64,000 nucleotides of DNA from Dugong dugon (Eukaryota; Chordata; Mammalia; Sirenia; Dugongidae). The stretch is from NCBI GenBank assembly GCA_030035585.1, contig CM057464.1, positions 76,058,919 to 76,122,918 of the forward strand. Direction: 5' to 3'. Positions 1 to 11,232 of the stretch are shown in pieces. How positions within the stretch are numbered: position 1 is the first letter of the stretch; every line of letters starts with the position of its first letter. The notes beneath the pieces were generated by a model that made no database searches, was not told the origin of the DNA, and saw nothing but the letters and a program-made list of their open reading frames with translations. The translations under genes and the position numbers were made by a program.

Positions 1-520
1 GGTATTTTTCTCACCCAGCTAGAGATAAGTGTTTGCTCACTTTACAGTAGTTGCTCAGCAATGTTTGGGACATGTCTCTTATACTTTCCCTCATGATAAT
101 TGCCTCTTACTTCTTGCAGGATAGATGGCTGCTTAGCTTCAGTTACCATCTTCATGTTAGCCACCTCTGGCCTTCATGAGGGGAGCAAATGCTTTCTCAG
201 AATTGCTGCTTCCTCCCTCCCCTCCCTAGAAAAATTCTGTTTATGTCTCTTCAGCCAGAACTGTGTCTCATGGCTTCCTGTGTCTGGCAGAGCAAATAGT
301 TTATCAGTTACTTTGGTAAGGCAAGTAAGGGAGAAGGTGGTTGAGAGTCAGTCAACCTGCAGTGTTCGCCACAGGATTGATCAGCTTTGCTGGATTTAGG
401 CATGATGGAGTGCACTTAAATGCATATGGGATAGAAGAGGATTTTCTTAATGTGCATCTGGTGGACATTATCTGTATTCCACAATGGATGGGTAGATTAT
501 TTTTGTGTTAGGAGATGGTA
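1..520. other. Non-coding flank, possible decayed ancient repeat at about 110-290
   Basis: No gene is recognised here. The stretch around 110-290 (aagatggctgc-like start, later a gccagaactgtgtctcatgg motif) has the flavour of an old mammalian interspersed repeat seen again in weaker form near 56.8-57.1 kb, but I cannot name the family. A 99-codon frame covers 100-399; its composition is that of read-through of non-coding DNA and it has no domain that I recognise. Confidence 0.35.
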
Positions 521-524
521 GTAT

Positions 525-748
525 TGCTGATAGGTATCCCTGGGTAGTGCAGACAGTTAACACGCTTGATTACTAGCTACAAGGTGGGAGGTTTGAGTCC
601 GCTCAGAGGCCCCTTGGAAGAAGGACCTGGCGATCTGCTTCTGAAAAATCAGCCATTGAAAATCCTATGGAGGACAGTTCTACTCTGACACGTGGGGTTG
701 CTACGAGTTGGAATTGACTTGAAAGCAGCTGGTGTGGTTTTTTGGTTA
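525..748 (+). repeat. AfroSINE, long subtype with ccctgggtagtgca head
   Basis: A tRNA-derived SINE. The head ccctgggtagtgcagacagt corresponds to the pol III A-box region, and ggtttgagtccgctcagagg to the B box. The middle contains ctgaaaaatcagccattgaa, and the 3' end (gagttggaattgactt) is the RTE-type tail. The middle segment distinguishes this subtype from the shorter copies; the copy at 58.55 kb is the same subtype. No clear target-site duplication was found. Many mismatches to the other copies suggest an old insertion. Confidence 0.85.
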
Positions 749-2750
749 CCTTCATTCTCAGCTAAGTGGGCTGGTGATCCTTTGCAAGTTGTGAAGAAAA
801 GAGAGGGCAAAGGAACTTGGAATTTATTTTTGAAAGAAATTTGATTGAGAGAAAGAAACTTCAATAAGAATGTGGTGAATCCATATGAGCCTTGTGTGTA
901 TCAGGGCCTCAGTAATAAAAGACTGCCCTTTAAAAAATTTTTAGCAGATGTTTTTGAAATTATCAGATTGGCCTTACCCTTATCACTTGAATGATTAAAT
1001 CCAGATTGATTGCCATTTTCAGTGATGAAATGAGGTACTCTTGGGAATGGATTATCTTTGATCCTTCCTGCTAACATGTCTCAAGGTACCAGGTACGGCT
1101 GTGGAAGGTAGGAAGGGAAGGTAGAAAAATGCCTTCTCTATTATAAATTGGAGCCCTCTGAGTTTTCTCAGCCCCACCAGTCTATAGAAAAAGTTTGCAG
1201 ACAGTGGAGGGTGTTATAATAAATGCAAATTTATTGTTGTCTGTGCTCTGTAAAGCTTGCTTAGGTGCCTTGCAAGTGGTAAGGCAGTCTTTGTGAGCGT
1301 AACAGAACTTACTTTTGGTTACCTGTTTGACATATCCTCACTTTTAAAAAGCAAATTTCTTTCTTCATTTGATTCCTTCATGTTGGGTTTCTCCATTGAC
1401 TGTGGCCTGCTAATTCATTGCTGTTTTAGAATAGGGACCTTATCTGAATAAGCAGTACTTATATCATCTTTTCTTTATAAAGTCTTAGTGCTCTTTCTTA
1501 CAGTATGAGTCTGACATTTTCTTTGGAAATGTGCTTCACTCTTTCAGTCCCTCTTAACTCTTCAACCAAATTTCTTGTTGTGTGTTTCTTCCCTTTTTCT
1601 TTATCTTCTTTTCTGCTTTCTCTTAGTGATAAAGCAAGATAAGGGTGAAGAGGTTGGAAGGTGAGGTGGGACGAATTTATTAATAAATAACAGTTTTGAG
1701 ATAAATAGAATGAAGTGTTTATGTTAATACAGCTTAATGAAAATAATGTGAGAAATAAAGAAAAACTGCGGTATAGTTGGTTTCTTATTTTAAAGAATTG
1801 CTGTTGGACTTTGTATCCTACTATATTTTATTTTAGGACTCTGTATTATTGCATTAGTTTACATGTCCCATATCACACCTATCCATAATAGCCTTTATGG
1901 CCTTAGTGATTTCCTAGTATAGTGTTTGGCCTGTAGGAGTTGCTTGGAAAATGTATGTTGATCTGAACATTCACCTACAGTTTTCCTCAATTATTTTTTG
2001 AATTTTCGTTTAAATAAGTATTAATATTGTACAATATATTATAACATACAATATACTTAATATTTCAGTAAAATATATATTGATAAGTATATCATTAATT
2101 ATATATTAACAATTAATGTATTACAATATCTTAATATATTAAAAGAAATACAGTATAGTAAGACCTGTCCTGGGCGGGGAAAGTGACTGGTGTATCCTGC
2201 CAATTTTAAGTTTGACACGATGAAGTGCATTATTTAATTAAGACAGTAATCAGAGATGTGACATTGTAGGCAAAAGTGCATAATAAATTAAGGGTATGGA
2301 GCAAGTTGATAAGTTAGAAGGTTTTATTGTGCTTTTGTAAAGGTGTAAAAGGAGAAGAAAAGTCATAGCTTGTAAGCCCCAATATATTTTAAATTGTGAG
2401 GATGTAATTGACTTTTGAAAACATTGCAGTCTGATAAATGGGTGAAATTGTACCTGGTTCTGATTTTCATGGGAGGTGAATGTCCTGTGAGGAAAGCTGC
2501 CATATACTGATCTTGACAGCTGTGAAAACCCCTGTGGGTTCTTTAGTTTATACACATGTAAACTAATTAATACAATACAGAGTCCCAAAATAAAATATTA
2601 TAGGATACAAAGCCCAACAGACTCATGTGGGGCGTATTTTTGGTGATAAACCACAGCTGTAATTTTTAATGCATAATTGTAACTTTGCTCTTTTATTGTG
2701 TTTTTGTGACCAAATATAATTTATTGTTCTTCCTATTCAAGTTTTAGTTC
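749..2750. other. Non-coding, AT-rich, no gene seen
   Basis: I see no gene and no young repeat in this stretch. Short open frames (1257-1451 plus; 2250-2588 minus) look random. Positions about 2000-2150 form an almost pure A/T block with alternating ATA/TAT runs, probably a decayed AT microsatellite. Confidence 0.5.
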
Positions 2751-2755
2751 CTGAA

Positions 2756-2958
2756 AGTGTGCACAGTGGTTAAAGCACTCGACTGCTAACAGACAGGTCA
2801 GTGATTCAAACCCACCAGCGGCTCTGCAGGAGTAAGCTGTGGCAGTCTGTTTCTGTAAAGATTTATAGCCTTGGAAACCCTATGGAGCAGTTCTGTCTGT
2901 CCTATAGGGTCACTATGAGTTGGAATTGACTCAGTGGCAGTGGGTTTTTGGTTAGGTG
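2756..2958 (+). repeat. AfroSINE, 5' end slightly truncated
   Basis: It begins inside the head (gtgcacagtggttaaagc), carries a diverged B box (gtgattcaaacccaccagc) and ends with cctatagggtcactatgagt followed by a ggaattgactc tail and gggtttttggtta. This copy has a central segment (gcaggagtaagctgtggcag) also found in the copies at 3664 and 48047. Confidence 0.88.
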
Positions 2959-3348
2959 CTATTGCTAGAAGTACATAATTCATTATTTTTTAAAAACCTG
3001 TATATAGTGCTTGTTATTGGACATTCATTTTGCCTTCAATATGATCTTAATCTCTGAGAGTGCTATATATTTGAACCCATCATTTTATTTATAAGGAAAA
3101 ATCAGTGTTAAATAGAATATTTTAAGTATCTTTAAAAAATTTTGGTTGTAGGACTTTTAAGGTTACATATTACGGTGTGAAAAACTAGCTCCACTCTTGG
3201 TTCATTGTTTATCATGTTATTAGAATACTTCAGTGCTTTTTGTACATAATTAATAATTCAGTGTATTTTGGACTTGAATTAGTAGTTCAGTGTAGCAACA
3301 TACACACACATACATTTATATAACGTCTCCAATTTTAGTTTCTTCACT

Positions 3349-3507
3349 TTTTTTTTGCTCATAACTCTACTGTTTGTCACAATCTTATAATAAGAAAGAT
3401 TAACTTTTTCTGGTAAAGTTCATCTAGGCAATATAGGTAGTTATTTAATGTAGTTTAATGAGATCACTAAGAGTCAGAATCAACCAGATAGTAGCTAATA
3501 ACAACAG
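3349..3507 (+). repeat. Short unclassified RTE-tailed element, copy 1
   Basis: About 155 bp that starts with a T run then ttgctcataactctactg, runs through gtagttatttaatgtagttt and ends in agagtcagaatcaaccagat followed by ctaataacaaca, an RTE/AfroSINE-like tail. The same unit recurs at 5311-5482, inserted within an AfroSINE, which shows that it was mobile. No tRNA A or B box is obvious in its head, so it is not an ordinary AfroSINE. It may be a short internally deleted RTE derivative or a separate SINE family. Confidence 0.6.
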
Positions 3508-3663
3508 ACCTAATGGACAGGCTTTGTCTTCAGTGTGGATGATTGCCTTTGTGTAAATATATAATTCTTCACTAAAGAAACATCCAAATGTTGATTATAT
3601 TTTGCTTTTTGGTAGAGAATACTTTAAGAACTAAGAAATCTGAATGTCATAGTACAAATTATA

Positions 3664-3865
3664 AGGAGCCCTGGTGGCTCAATAGTTAAAACACTTGGCT
3701 GCTAACCAAAAGGTTGGCAGTTCGAGCCCACCCAGTGGTGCTGCAGGAGAAAAGGTGCTGCTCTCATAACAGTTACAGCCTAGAAAACCCTACGGGGCAG
3801 TTCTGCTCTGTCACTCAGGGTGGCTCTGTGTTGAAATAGACTGAACGGCACCTGACAACAACAAC
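3664..3865 (+). repeat. AfroSINE with exact 13-bp target-site duplication
   Basis: Head ggagccctggtggctcaata, B box ggcagttcgagcccacccag, tail ending ctgacaacaacaac. The element is bounded by perfect direct repeats agtacaaattata at 3651-3663 and 3866-3878, which fixes both ends and shows a target-primed insertion into otherwise unique DNA. Confidence 0.95.
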
Positions 3866-3878
3866 AGTACAAATTATA

Positions 3879-4525
3879 CACCCTGTTGCTTCTACTGTAA
3901 GCTTTGTTAATAGAAAACTGTTCTGTCCTTTAAATGCAGCGCAAGCTATTCTCTCTTTCTAGGCCATGCTGTGGACATTGTTAGATCTCCTATTCTCAGT
4001 AAATTTAGTTTTTCCCCAAAGGAACAGTGTCAGTGTTCTCTTTTTCCTTATTATCTGTTTGCTTTAACTGTGTTTAGTATTTCTCTTTGAGGCCATCTCT
4101 GGTATCTGAGGCATTGAAACTGACATTTTGTTAAGAAACATCTCACAATGGGGCCTCTTTTTCAGCAGCTGATCCCCAATTCATTTAAGAATTCCTTACT
4201 CTTGATGTCGCAGTCTGGTTCCTTAAGGACCAGATACACTTTTCCTGTGACTAATTTAAACCCATCAAACAGACTAGAGGTTATTTGAAATAAGAGTGTA
4301 TAGTAGTTTTTTTATTTTCACTTTTTAAAGATTTGCTGCATATCTTTGGAGAATAAGTATAGTGAAGGTTAGAATTACATATGGCCATGTATACCTTAAT
4401 TAGTAATGCATGCATGTTATTTTTTAATGTTTATGAACCCTGTTGTTTTCTTCTTAATAATTGTTTCTTTTTTGTTGATAATATGATTGTGGACTGTGCT
4501 TTTTATTAGTATTTTGTTATTGAAT
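3879..4525. other. Non-coding, nothing recognised
   Basis: Unique-looking AT-rich DNA with no open frame of note, no repeat family that I recognise and no RNA gene. Confidence 0.5.
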
Positions 4526-5210
4526 TTTTTAAACCAGATTTATTAACTTATAAGTTACATACAATAAAATTCACCAGTTTTAAGTGTACAGTTGGTTGAG
4601 TTTTAACAAATGTATGTGATTATAAACCATCAGCACCATCAAGATGTGTAACATTTCTATCACCCCCCCAAAATTCCCTTATGCCGTTTACATTTTTTAA
4701 TCCCTCCCACCATCCCTGTCCTGGACAAATATTCATCTGCTTTCTGTCATTATAATTTTATCTGTCCTAGAATTTCACGTAAGTTGAATCATGCAGTATG
4801 TAGTCTTTTGTGCTTGGCTGCTTTTGATGTGCATTATCCTTTGATATTCATCCATGTTGTTTCACGTATCAGTATTTTCAGTAGTTTTTTAAAAAATTGT
4901 TGTGTGGTATTCTGTTGTATGAATATACCACAATTTCTTTATCCAATCCCTAGTTAATGGTAATTTAGCTTTTTCCAGTTCTTGTCTATTATGAATAAAA
5001 CTGCTGTTAACATTTGTATAAATAACTATGAGTGGGATTCCTTTATTGTATGATATGTTTAATGTTGTGTTTAACTTTATAAGAAACTGCCCAATTATTT
5101 CCAAAGTGGCTGGACCCTCTTGCATACCCACCAGTTCCAGTTACTCTACACCCTTGCTAAAATTTGGTGGTGTTGAGTTTTTAATTTTAACTATTTTAGT
5201 GCATATGTGG

Positions 5211-5554
5211 AGCCCTGGTGGTGCAGTGGTTAAGAGCTTGGCTGCTAACCAAAAGATGGGCAGTTCAAATCCACCAGCTGCTCCTTGGAAACCCTGTGGA
5301 GCAGTTATAGTTTTTTCCCTTTTTTGTTTTTTGCTCATAACTCTGCTGGTTTGTCACAAAATTATAGTAAGAAAGATGAACTTTTCCTGGTAAGATGCAA
5401 CTAGGCAGTAATAGGTAGTTATTTAAAGTAGCTTAATGGGGTCTCCATGAGTCGGAATCAACTAGACAGCAACTAATAACAACAGTTCTAATGTCCTGTA
5501 GGGTTGCTGTGAGTCGAAATCGACTCGATGGCAATGGATTTGGACTTTTTTGGG
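5211..5554 (+). repeat. AfroSINE inserted in old L1, itself interrupted
   Basis: Head agccctggtggtgcagtggt starts at 5211 and the tail gaaatcgactcgatggcaat ends near 5540. Perfect 16-bp direct repeats tttagtgcatatgtgg lie at 5195-5210 and 5555-5570. The SINE is split after ggagcagtta by the foreign segment 5311-5482 and resumes at about 5483 with cagttctaatgtcctgtagg. Confidence 0.95.
5311..5482 (+). repeat. Short unclassified RTE-tailed element, copy 2, nested in AfroSINE
   Basis: Second copy of the 3349-3507 element: a T-rich start, ttgctcataactctgctgg, gtagttatttaaagtagctt, then gagtcggaatcaactagaca and ctaataacaaca. The host AfroSINE sequence flanks it with imperfect direct repeats cagttata (5302-5309) and cagttcta (5483-5490), as expected of a target-site duplication. 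It is therefore younger than the AfroSINE that holds it. Confidence 0.7.
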
Positions 5555-5749
5555 TTTAGTGCATATGTGGTGATGTCTCATCATGCTGTTAATTCGCATC
5601 ATGCTTTTAACTTGCTTTTAAGGTATTGAACATTTTTTCAGTGCTTGTGATTCATGTATTTCCATTGGTAAAGTGTCTGTTCATGTCTTTTGTCCATTTG
5701 AAAAATTGGATTGTCTTCTTGTTACTGAGTTTTATGAGTTCTGTATATA

Positions 5750-5860
5750 TTCTGCGTTGTGTATATATGTGTGTATAAATATATATAAAAATACGTATAT
5801 AAAAGTATATATGGTTGTCACTATGAGTTGGAATCGACTCGATGGCAATGAGTTTTTATT
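5750..5860 (+). repeat. AT/GT-rich simple repeat followed by an isolated RTE/AfroSINE tail
   Basis: Positions 5755-5815 are a decayed (TA)n/(TGTA)n tract. Positions 5815-5860 read cactatgagttggaatcgac then tcgatggcaatgag, only the 3' tail of an AfroSINE or RTE element with no head. It probably derives from a severely 5'-truncated RTE insertion. Confidence 0.65.
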
Positions 5861-7240
5861 TGTGTGGTATGTGCATGTATGCATACACACACGTATATAT
5901 ATATTATTGCAAATATTTTCTAAATATTTTTTATTTTAATAGTATCTGTAGAAGAACAAGAATTTTTAAGTTTTGATGAAGTTCATTTTTATCAATTTTC
6001 ATGCTTTGTGTTTCACATCTAAGACATAATTGCCTAACCTAAAGTTATAGTATATTTTTACTCTTTTCTTCTAGAAATTTTATAGTTATACATTTTATAT
6101 GTGGGTCTTCTTTGATTCATTTGGAGTTAATTTTTAAATATGGTGTGTGGTAAAAGTCAGTGTCCATTTTTTGAAATATTGATTTCTATTTGTTTCAGCA
6201 CCACTAATAGAAAAGACTTCCCTTTTCCCAATTGGATTACCTTGGCACTTTTGTTGAAAATCCTTTGATCATCTGAGCATGGGTATATTTCTATACTTTA
6301 TTCTGCTCCATTGAAGTATATGTCCGATCTTATACCACTGCCTTGATTACTGTAGCTTTATAGTAAGTCTTCAAATCAGGTACTTTAAGTATTTCAACTT
6401 TGTTCTTTTTTATCGTTATTTTGGCTCTTCTAGGTCTTTTATATTTCCATAATATTTTCAAATTAGTTTGTTAATTTCTATGAAGAAGGCTGCTAGAGTT
6501 TTGAATGGGATTGCATTGAATCTATAGATCAACTTGGAGGGAATCAGCATCTTACCACTATTGAGTCTTTTAGTCCATGAACATGGTATATCTCTAGTTT
6601 ATCTAGATCTTTTAAAATTTCTCTCAGTAATGTTTTGTAGCTTTTAATGTGGAGTTTTTTTTAAAACATGTTATTTATCTCTAAATAATGTATGTTTTCT
6701 GATGCTTTTAGAAATGGCATTAAAATTTTTTTCACTTTCAATTTTCTCATTGCTGGTGTATAGAAAAAAATTTCATTTACTTTGTATTCTCCAACTTTCC
6801 TAAATTTACTGATTAATTTTAGTGGCCTTTTGGTAGATTCTTGAGGATTTTATATACAAATGTTCATGTAGTCTGTAAATAGAGAGAATTTTACTTCTAC
6901 TTTATATATTTTATATTTATTTTACTTGCTTTACTTCACTGGCTAAGGCTTCTATTACAATGTTGAATAGAAGTGGTAAGAGTGGTCATTCTTGCCTTCT
7001 TCCTGATCTTTGTGGTGGGATATATTTAGTCTTTCACTATTAAGTAAGATATTAGCTGCAGGTTTTTTATAGATACCCTTTTATCAGATTAAGGAAGCTC
7101 CCTTTTGTTTCCAGTTTGCTGAGAGTTTTTGTTAATGTTGTGAATGGGTATTGAATTTTCTCTGATGCTTTTGAGCATTTATTCATCTATTGAGATGAAT
7201 ACTTTTTGGTATACTTCTTCAATTTGTATTCTTCAAGCAG

Positions 7241-10200
7241 TGTATAGGAGTGTCCAGTCTAAGTTTTCAACAATATGGAAGTTTAGAGTTAAAAGTCTTG
7301 GCTGACGTGATAGGTAAATATATTATTTTATTGCTTTTATTTTCATTTTTTTAATTACTTGGGAAATTTTAAAACAATCTATTGAAGACTTACAGAATAG
7401 TCATTCAGAAGAGTTATGGAACAGAAGTATTAAGAGGAAATAATACATGGAAAAGTTCCTAAAAAAAAACCCAAAACCCAGAAATGGATAAACAGTGGTA
7501 TTAGGCTATAGAATTTATATAACATAAGGAAAGGGAATGGGAGTTTAGCTTGTAAAGGGTCTCATTCCCTTTACTGGAAAATGGATAGAGTGATAGAGAT
7601 TATAAGAACCATGGTCTTACATTCTGATTTCTTTAAAATATAACAGTACTTCATAAACTTAGTGAAAGAACCTCAATACTTTTTTTTTTTTTTTTAATGG
7701 CTTATGTCATTAATGAAAGTCTTTTTTAGGGGGATAGCTATGTGTTGTGTAAAATAGGCATCTAGAGCATGGAGAAAGGACCATGTTCAGCCTCATAACT
7801 ATGATATTGATTCACACAAAGGTAGTAATCTTGAAGATGGGAAGGAAAATAACAGTGAAACTCAAAATATATGAAAGTTCAGGCAGAAAATTTGGTCTTT
7901 ATAGTAAATTTGATAGGTAATGCAATTTAAGAACATGGATGACCGATAAGAAACTCAGTGGAGAAGGGGAAATGGAGAGGAATAAGTCTGAATAGAGCTA
8001 AGTTTGGTAGGTAAAAGAAGATGTGAACTTTTTAAAAGAAACTTGATATGTGCCTTTTTCATGTAGGTAAATTCATTTATATCCCATTTGTTTCCATAAA
8101 GCATCTGAGGGTGCTTAGAACAAAACACATTCATTGAAGTAGTAAAAGAAATAGAAAGTTAGGACCAAAGAACAGATCATAACTCAAGTGTCAACATGGG
8201 TCCTTTAATTGGGCTTCATATTTGGTCATAAGCTTCCTGGGAGTAAAGGCAAAAAGGAAAACAATGGTTTACATAGAAAGGAGGGACTCTGCCACTTTCT
8301 ATTATTTAAGAATTAAGGACTACGCTCTGCCACTTAAATAAAAATGATTACTGATAGAGGATATATAAATTAATATTAAAAAGCAATAAATCATCAAAGT
8401 GGTTAAATTATCCAGTGTATTGAAACTCTTGTTAAATATGACCCTAGATTTAGGTGATTTTACGCATATCTTTATATCGTTGTTTCATGCTTTCATCCCA
8501 TCTAGTGTTCATTGAGTACTATAGACTCAGTACTGTTGCCAGGGCTTTGAAGGATATAGATGCACCCAACAGGGTTGCTGTGTCATACAAGCTTAAGGTA
8601 TAGACAGGAAGGCAAATGAACATTGGGAAACACTTAGAAAATAGTTAAATTGAAGCTTAAATGTACTTGCTGTAAATAGAAAGGGATGATGTTGACATGC
8701 ACTATGTAAATTACTTGTTCTGGGTCTAGAAACATTTTGTTAAGTGGAAAATAAGTTGTAGGTTAGGAAGAAGATCTAATGGACATCTGCTGCAGCAGGG
8801 ATGAGGCACAGCTGGGTCTCATTCTTTATATTCAGTTCAGAGCCCAAATAACACTGGAGTGGAGAATTTTAAGAGACATTTTTCATATCCTCTGCAAAGG
8901 ATCATCACCAATGATACCCATTTGAAGAGCATGACTGTTTCTATGACAGTTAAGAAACATAGTTCAAAAGGAATAGATGGTTCTTTTTTTCATCTTTGAA
9001 TTTCAATGCTTACCATTACTGCCTTGCATATTATAAAGGTTCAATAAATGTGTATTGAATGAATGACTAAAAAGAAGATGGGAAAGAGGTGGTCTATAAT
9101 AATGCATAAGAGAAAATATTAATCAAGTATAAAGTTGACATTTTTTCAAAGAGAGTTTTAAAGAAATAATTTGGTGATAAGAACTCTTTTTCTAATACTG
9201 ACAGTAATAACTTGTCAGTAGTATTTTTTATTAGAATCTAGTTTATCTTCAATATTTAAGAGAAACAATACTAATTTATAAGAAATTGTCTGTACTTATG
9301 AAATAATCCCATATATTGATTCATTTGTCACTAACCTGGAAAAGAAACTATAGATTGTGAATAGCTGAATGGAGTAGCAGGTCAAGCATTGTTTCTTAGT
9401 TGTCCAAGTTCTTTGATTACCTTATTTCTTACCAGTTAGCCTGCTGGATTGTTATATATTTGAGGGCAGTAGTTAGGGTCTTATTTCTTTTACATCTGGC
9501 ACCTAGCATAGTATCAAGCACATTTGCATGAACAAATGTTTCTTAAGTGCTTTCTATGTATGAGGTGTAGCATAGAAGCAGTTTAAGGCAGGCTTCTTGA
9601 AATGCGTAGCTTATATACTCTACTAGTTGAAATGAACAAATAAACATATAACAATTAGTATAGCATAATAAAAACTTCAATAAATAGCTAAGAGCTATGC
9701 CAGCTCAGAGAAGAAAGAGATCGCTAATTTGTTAAACCCTCTGATAGCAACAGTGATTGTCTTTAAAACAGAGATAAAAATTCATTAATTTATTCAGCCA
9801 CTTTTTACTGGTTAAATAAAGAAAAGGAATTATGTATTTCCATCCTTTTGACATGGATATATGCAGCCATCTAGGTACATGCTAATCTATTAGAGCACAG
9901 AGATTGTAAATCATTATTTTAACAGGAATTTAGCCTTATAGCAAATATGTGAATATTTATAGCCAGAAGGTTGCTACAAGTCAGCTCTGAGGAAAATTGT
10001 AGTGTAAAATTAATGCTAAAAAATACTTCTCCAAACAAAGGAGAATAGGAGATATTTATAAACAGGAAGGCTTTAAAATGATGATATACAAATGTAATAA
10101 TAGTGAGATTGAATGGAGAAATAACTAGCCAGAGAACCACATTAGACATAATGTAGGGAAAACTTTATGGAGGAAATTCAAAAAGAAAAGTTTGTATTAA

Positions 10201-10718
10201 TCAAAAGAGATTTTTAGAAAAGAAGGCTAGAGCTGAATTAAAAAGATAAAGGATGAATTCAGGGGTGGATAGGAACTAAGTTTAGAGATAAAATGGGATA
10301 GGGTCATGTTTTCTATGTTTTTATTATTAAATATTTCCTGATTACCTCCTCAGTCCATTGTCAGTAAAGAAGGGCTTAGGGAATGTTTTTTCATATTTTA
10401 GTTTTGCCATGTCAATTTCTTGCTTGCCAGACCTGATTATCTTTCATATTTTTACTCACCCTCATCATGTAAAAGCAATGAGGATGTTGAAGAAACAATT
10501 TTAGATCTCCTTTCTTCTAGGAAAGTACTTGAAGACACTGAGATTTAATTAGTTTGGAGTACATTTTTCATAGTGTCTTCTGTATTTATACACAGTTTAG
10601 TTTTCTGAGATGTTCAGCTTTCCAAGAATTAAATACTTTTATGTGAATTTTATATACATGTGTGATGGTGGTGGTGATGCAGTGGGGGCTTTGATGAAGT
10701 CGAATTTGTTAGGACACT
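7241..10718. other. 3.5 kb without gene; weak L2-like remnants
   Basis: No host gene is recognised. T16 lies at 7680-7695. Segments near 9005-9065 (ending ttcaataaatgtgtattgaa then tgaatga) and 9455-9545 (ttgagggcagtagttagggt ... cacctagcatagtatcaagc) resemble the 3' end of ancient L2 LINEs on the plus strand. Open frames such as 9919-10149 minus are AT-rich read-through. Confidence 0.45.
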
Positions 10719-11232
10719 TGTCATGGATTGAATTGTGTCCCCCCAAAATATCTGTCAATTTGGCTAGGTCATGATTCCCAGTGTTGTGTGATTGTCTACC
10801 ATTTTGTCATTGGATGTGAGTTTCCTGTGTGTTGTAAATCCTGCCTCTATGATATAAGGTGGCATTAGCGGCAGTTACGTTAATGAGGCAGGACTCAATC
10901 TGCAAGATTAGATTTTGTCTAAAGTCAGTCTTTTTTGAGATATAAAAGAGAGAAGCCAGTAGAGAGACAGGAGGATACCACCAAGAAAGCAACACCGGGA
11001 GCAGATTGTGTCTTTTGGACCCGAGGTTCCTGCGCAGAGAAGCTCCTAGACCAAGGGAAGATTGATGAGAAGGAACGTTCTCCAGAACCAACAGAGAGAG
11101 AAAGCCTTCCCTTAGAGCTGGTGCTCTGACTTTGGACTTCTAGCCTCCCAGACCGTGAGAGAATAAATTTCTCTTTGTTAAAGCCATCCACTTGTGGGAT
11201 TTTTGTTATAGCAGCGCTGGATAACTAAGACA
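10719..11232 (+). mobile_element. Solitary LTR, MaLR/ERVL-like, about 514 bp
   Basis: It starts TGTCATGGATTGAATTGTGT and ends ATAACTAAGACA, giving the TG...CA ends of a retroviral LTR. A TATAAAAG box lies near 10941 and an AATAAA polyadenylation signal at 11162-11167, about 65 bp before the end. Flanks ACACT (10714-10718) and ACGCT (11233-11237) form a 5-bp target duplication with one mismatch. No internal gag or pol sequence adjoins it, so it is a solo LTR left by recombination. A homologous LTR lies on the minus strand at 63554 to the window end. The 5' start and 3' end resemble the mammalian MaLR (MLT1/MST) type; the exact subfamily is not resolved. Confidence 0.85.

Larger units (their letters stand above)
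4530..7240 (-). mobile_element. Old L1 LINE, 3' portion (3'UTR and ORF2 remnant), interrupted
   Basis: Read on the minus strand, 4530-5210 is the L1 3'UTR and ORF2 C-terminal region; on the plus strand it shows the typical antisense phrases such as gtgtggtattctgttgtatg and gtgggattcctttattgta. Positions 5571-7240 continue upstream into the reverse-transcriptase region. The reading frames are destroyed by stops and indels, so it is much older than the L1 copies at 19.8 and 28.5 kb. It is split by an AfroSINE at 5211-5554 whose flanks rejoin cleanly, and by RTE/SINE tail sequence near 5811-5860. I see no intact coding potential. Confidence 0.85.

Noticed and set aside
100..399. 99-codon plus-strand frame near the window start
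   Set aside because: No conserved domain recognised, composition typical of non-coding DNA, and it overlaps a probable old repeat.
5028..5393. 121-codon plus-strand frame
   Set aside because: It runs from old antisense L1 into an AfroSINE and the nested element; a chance fusion frame.
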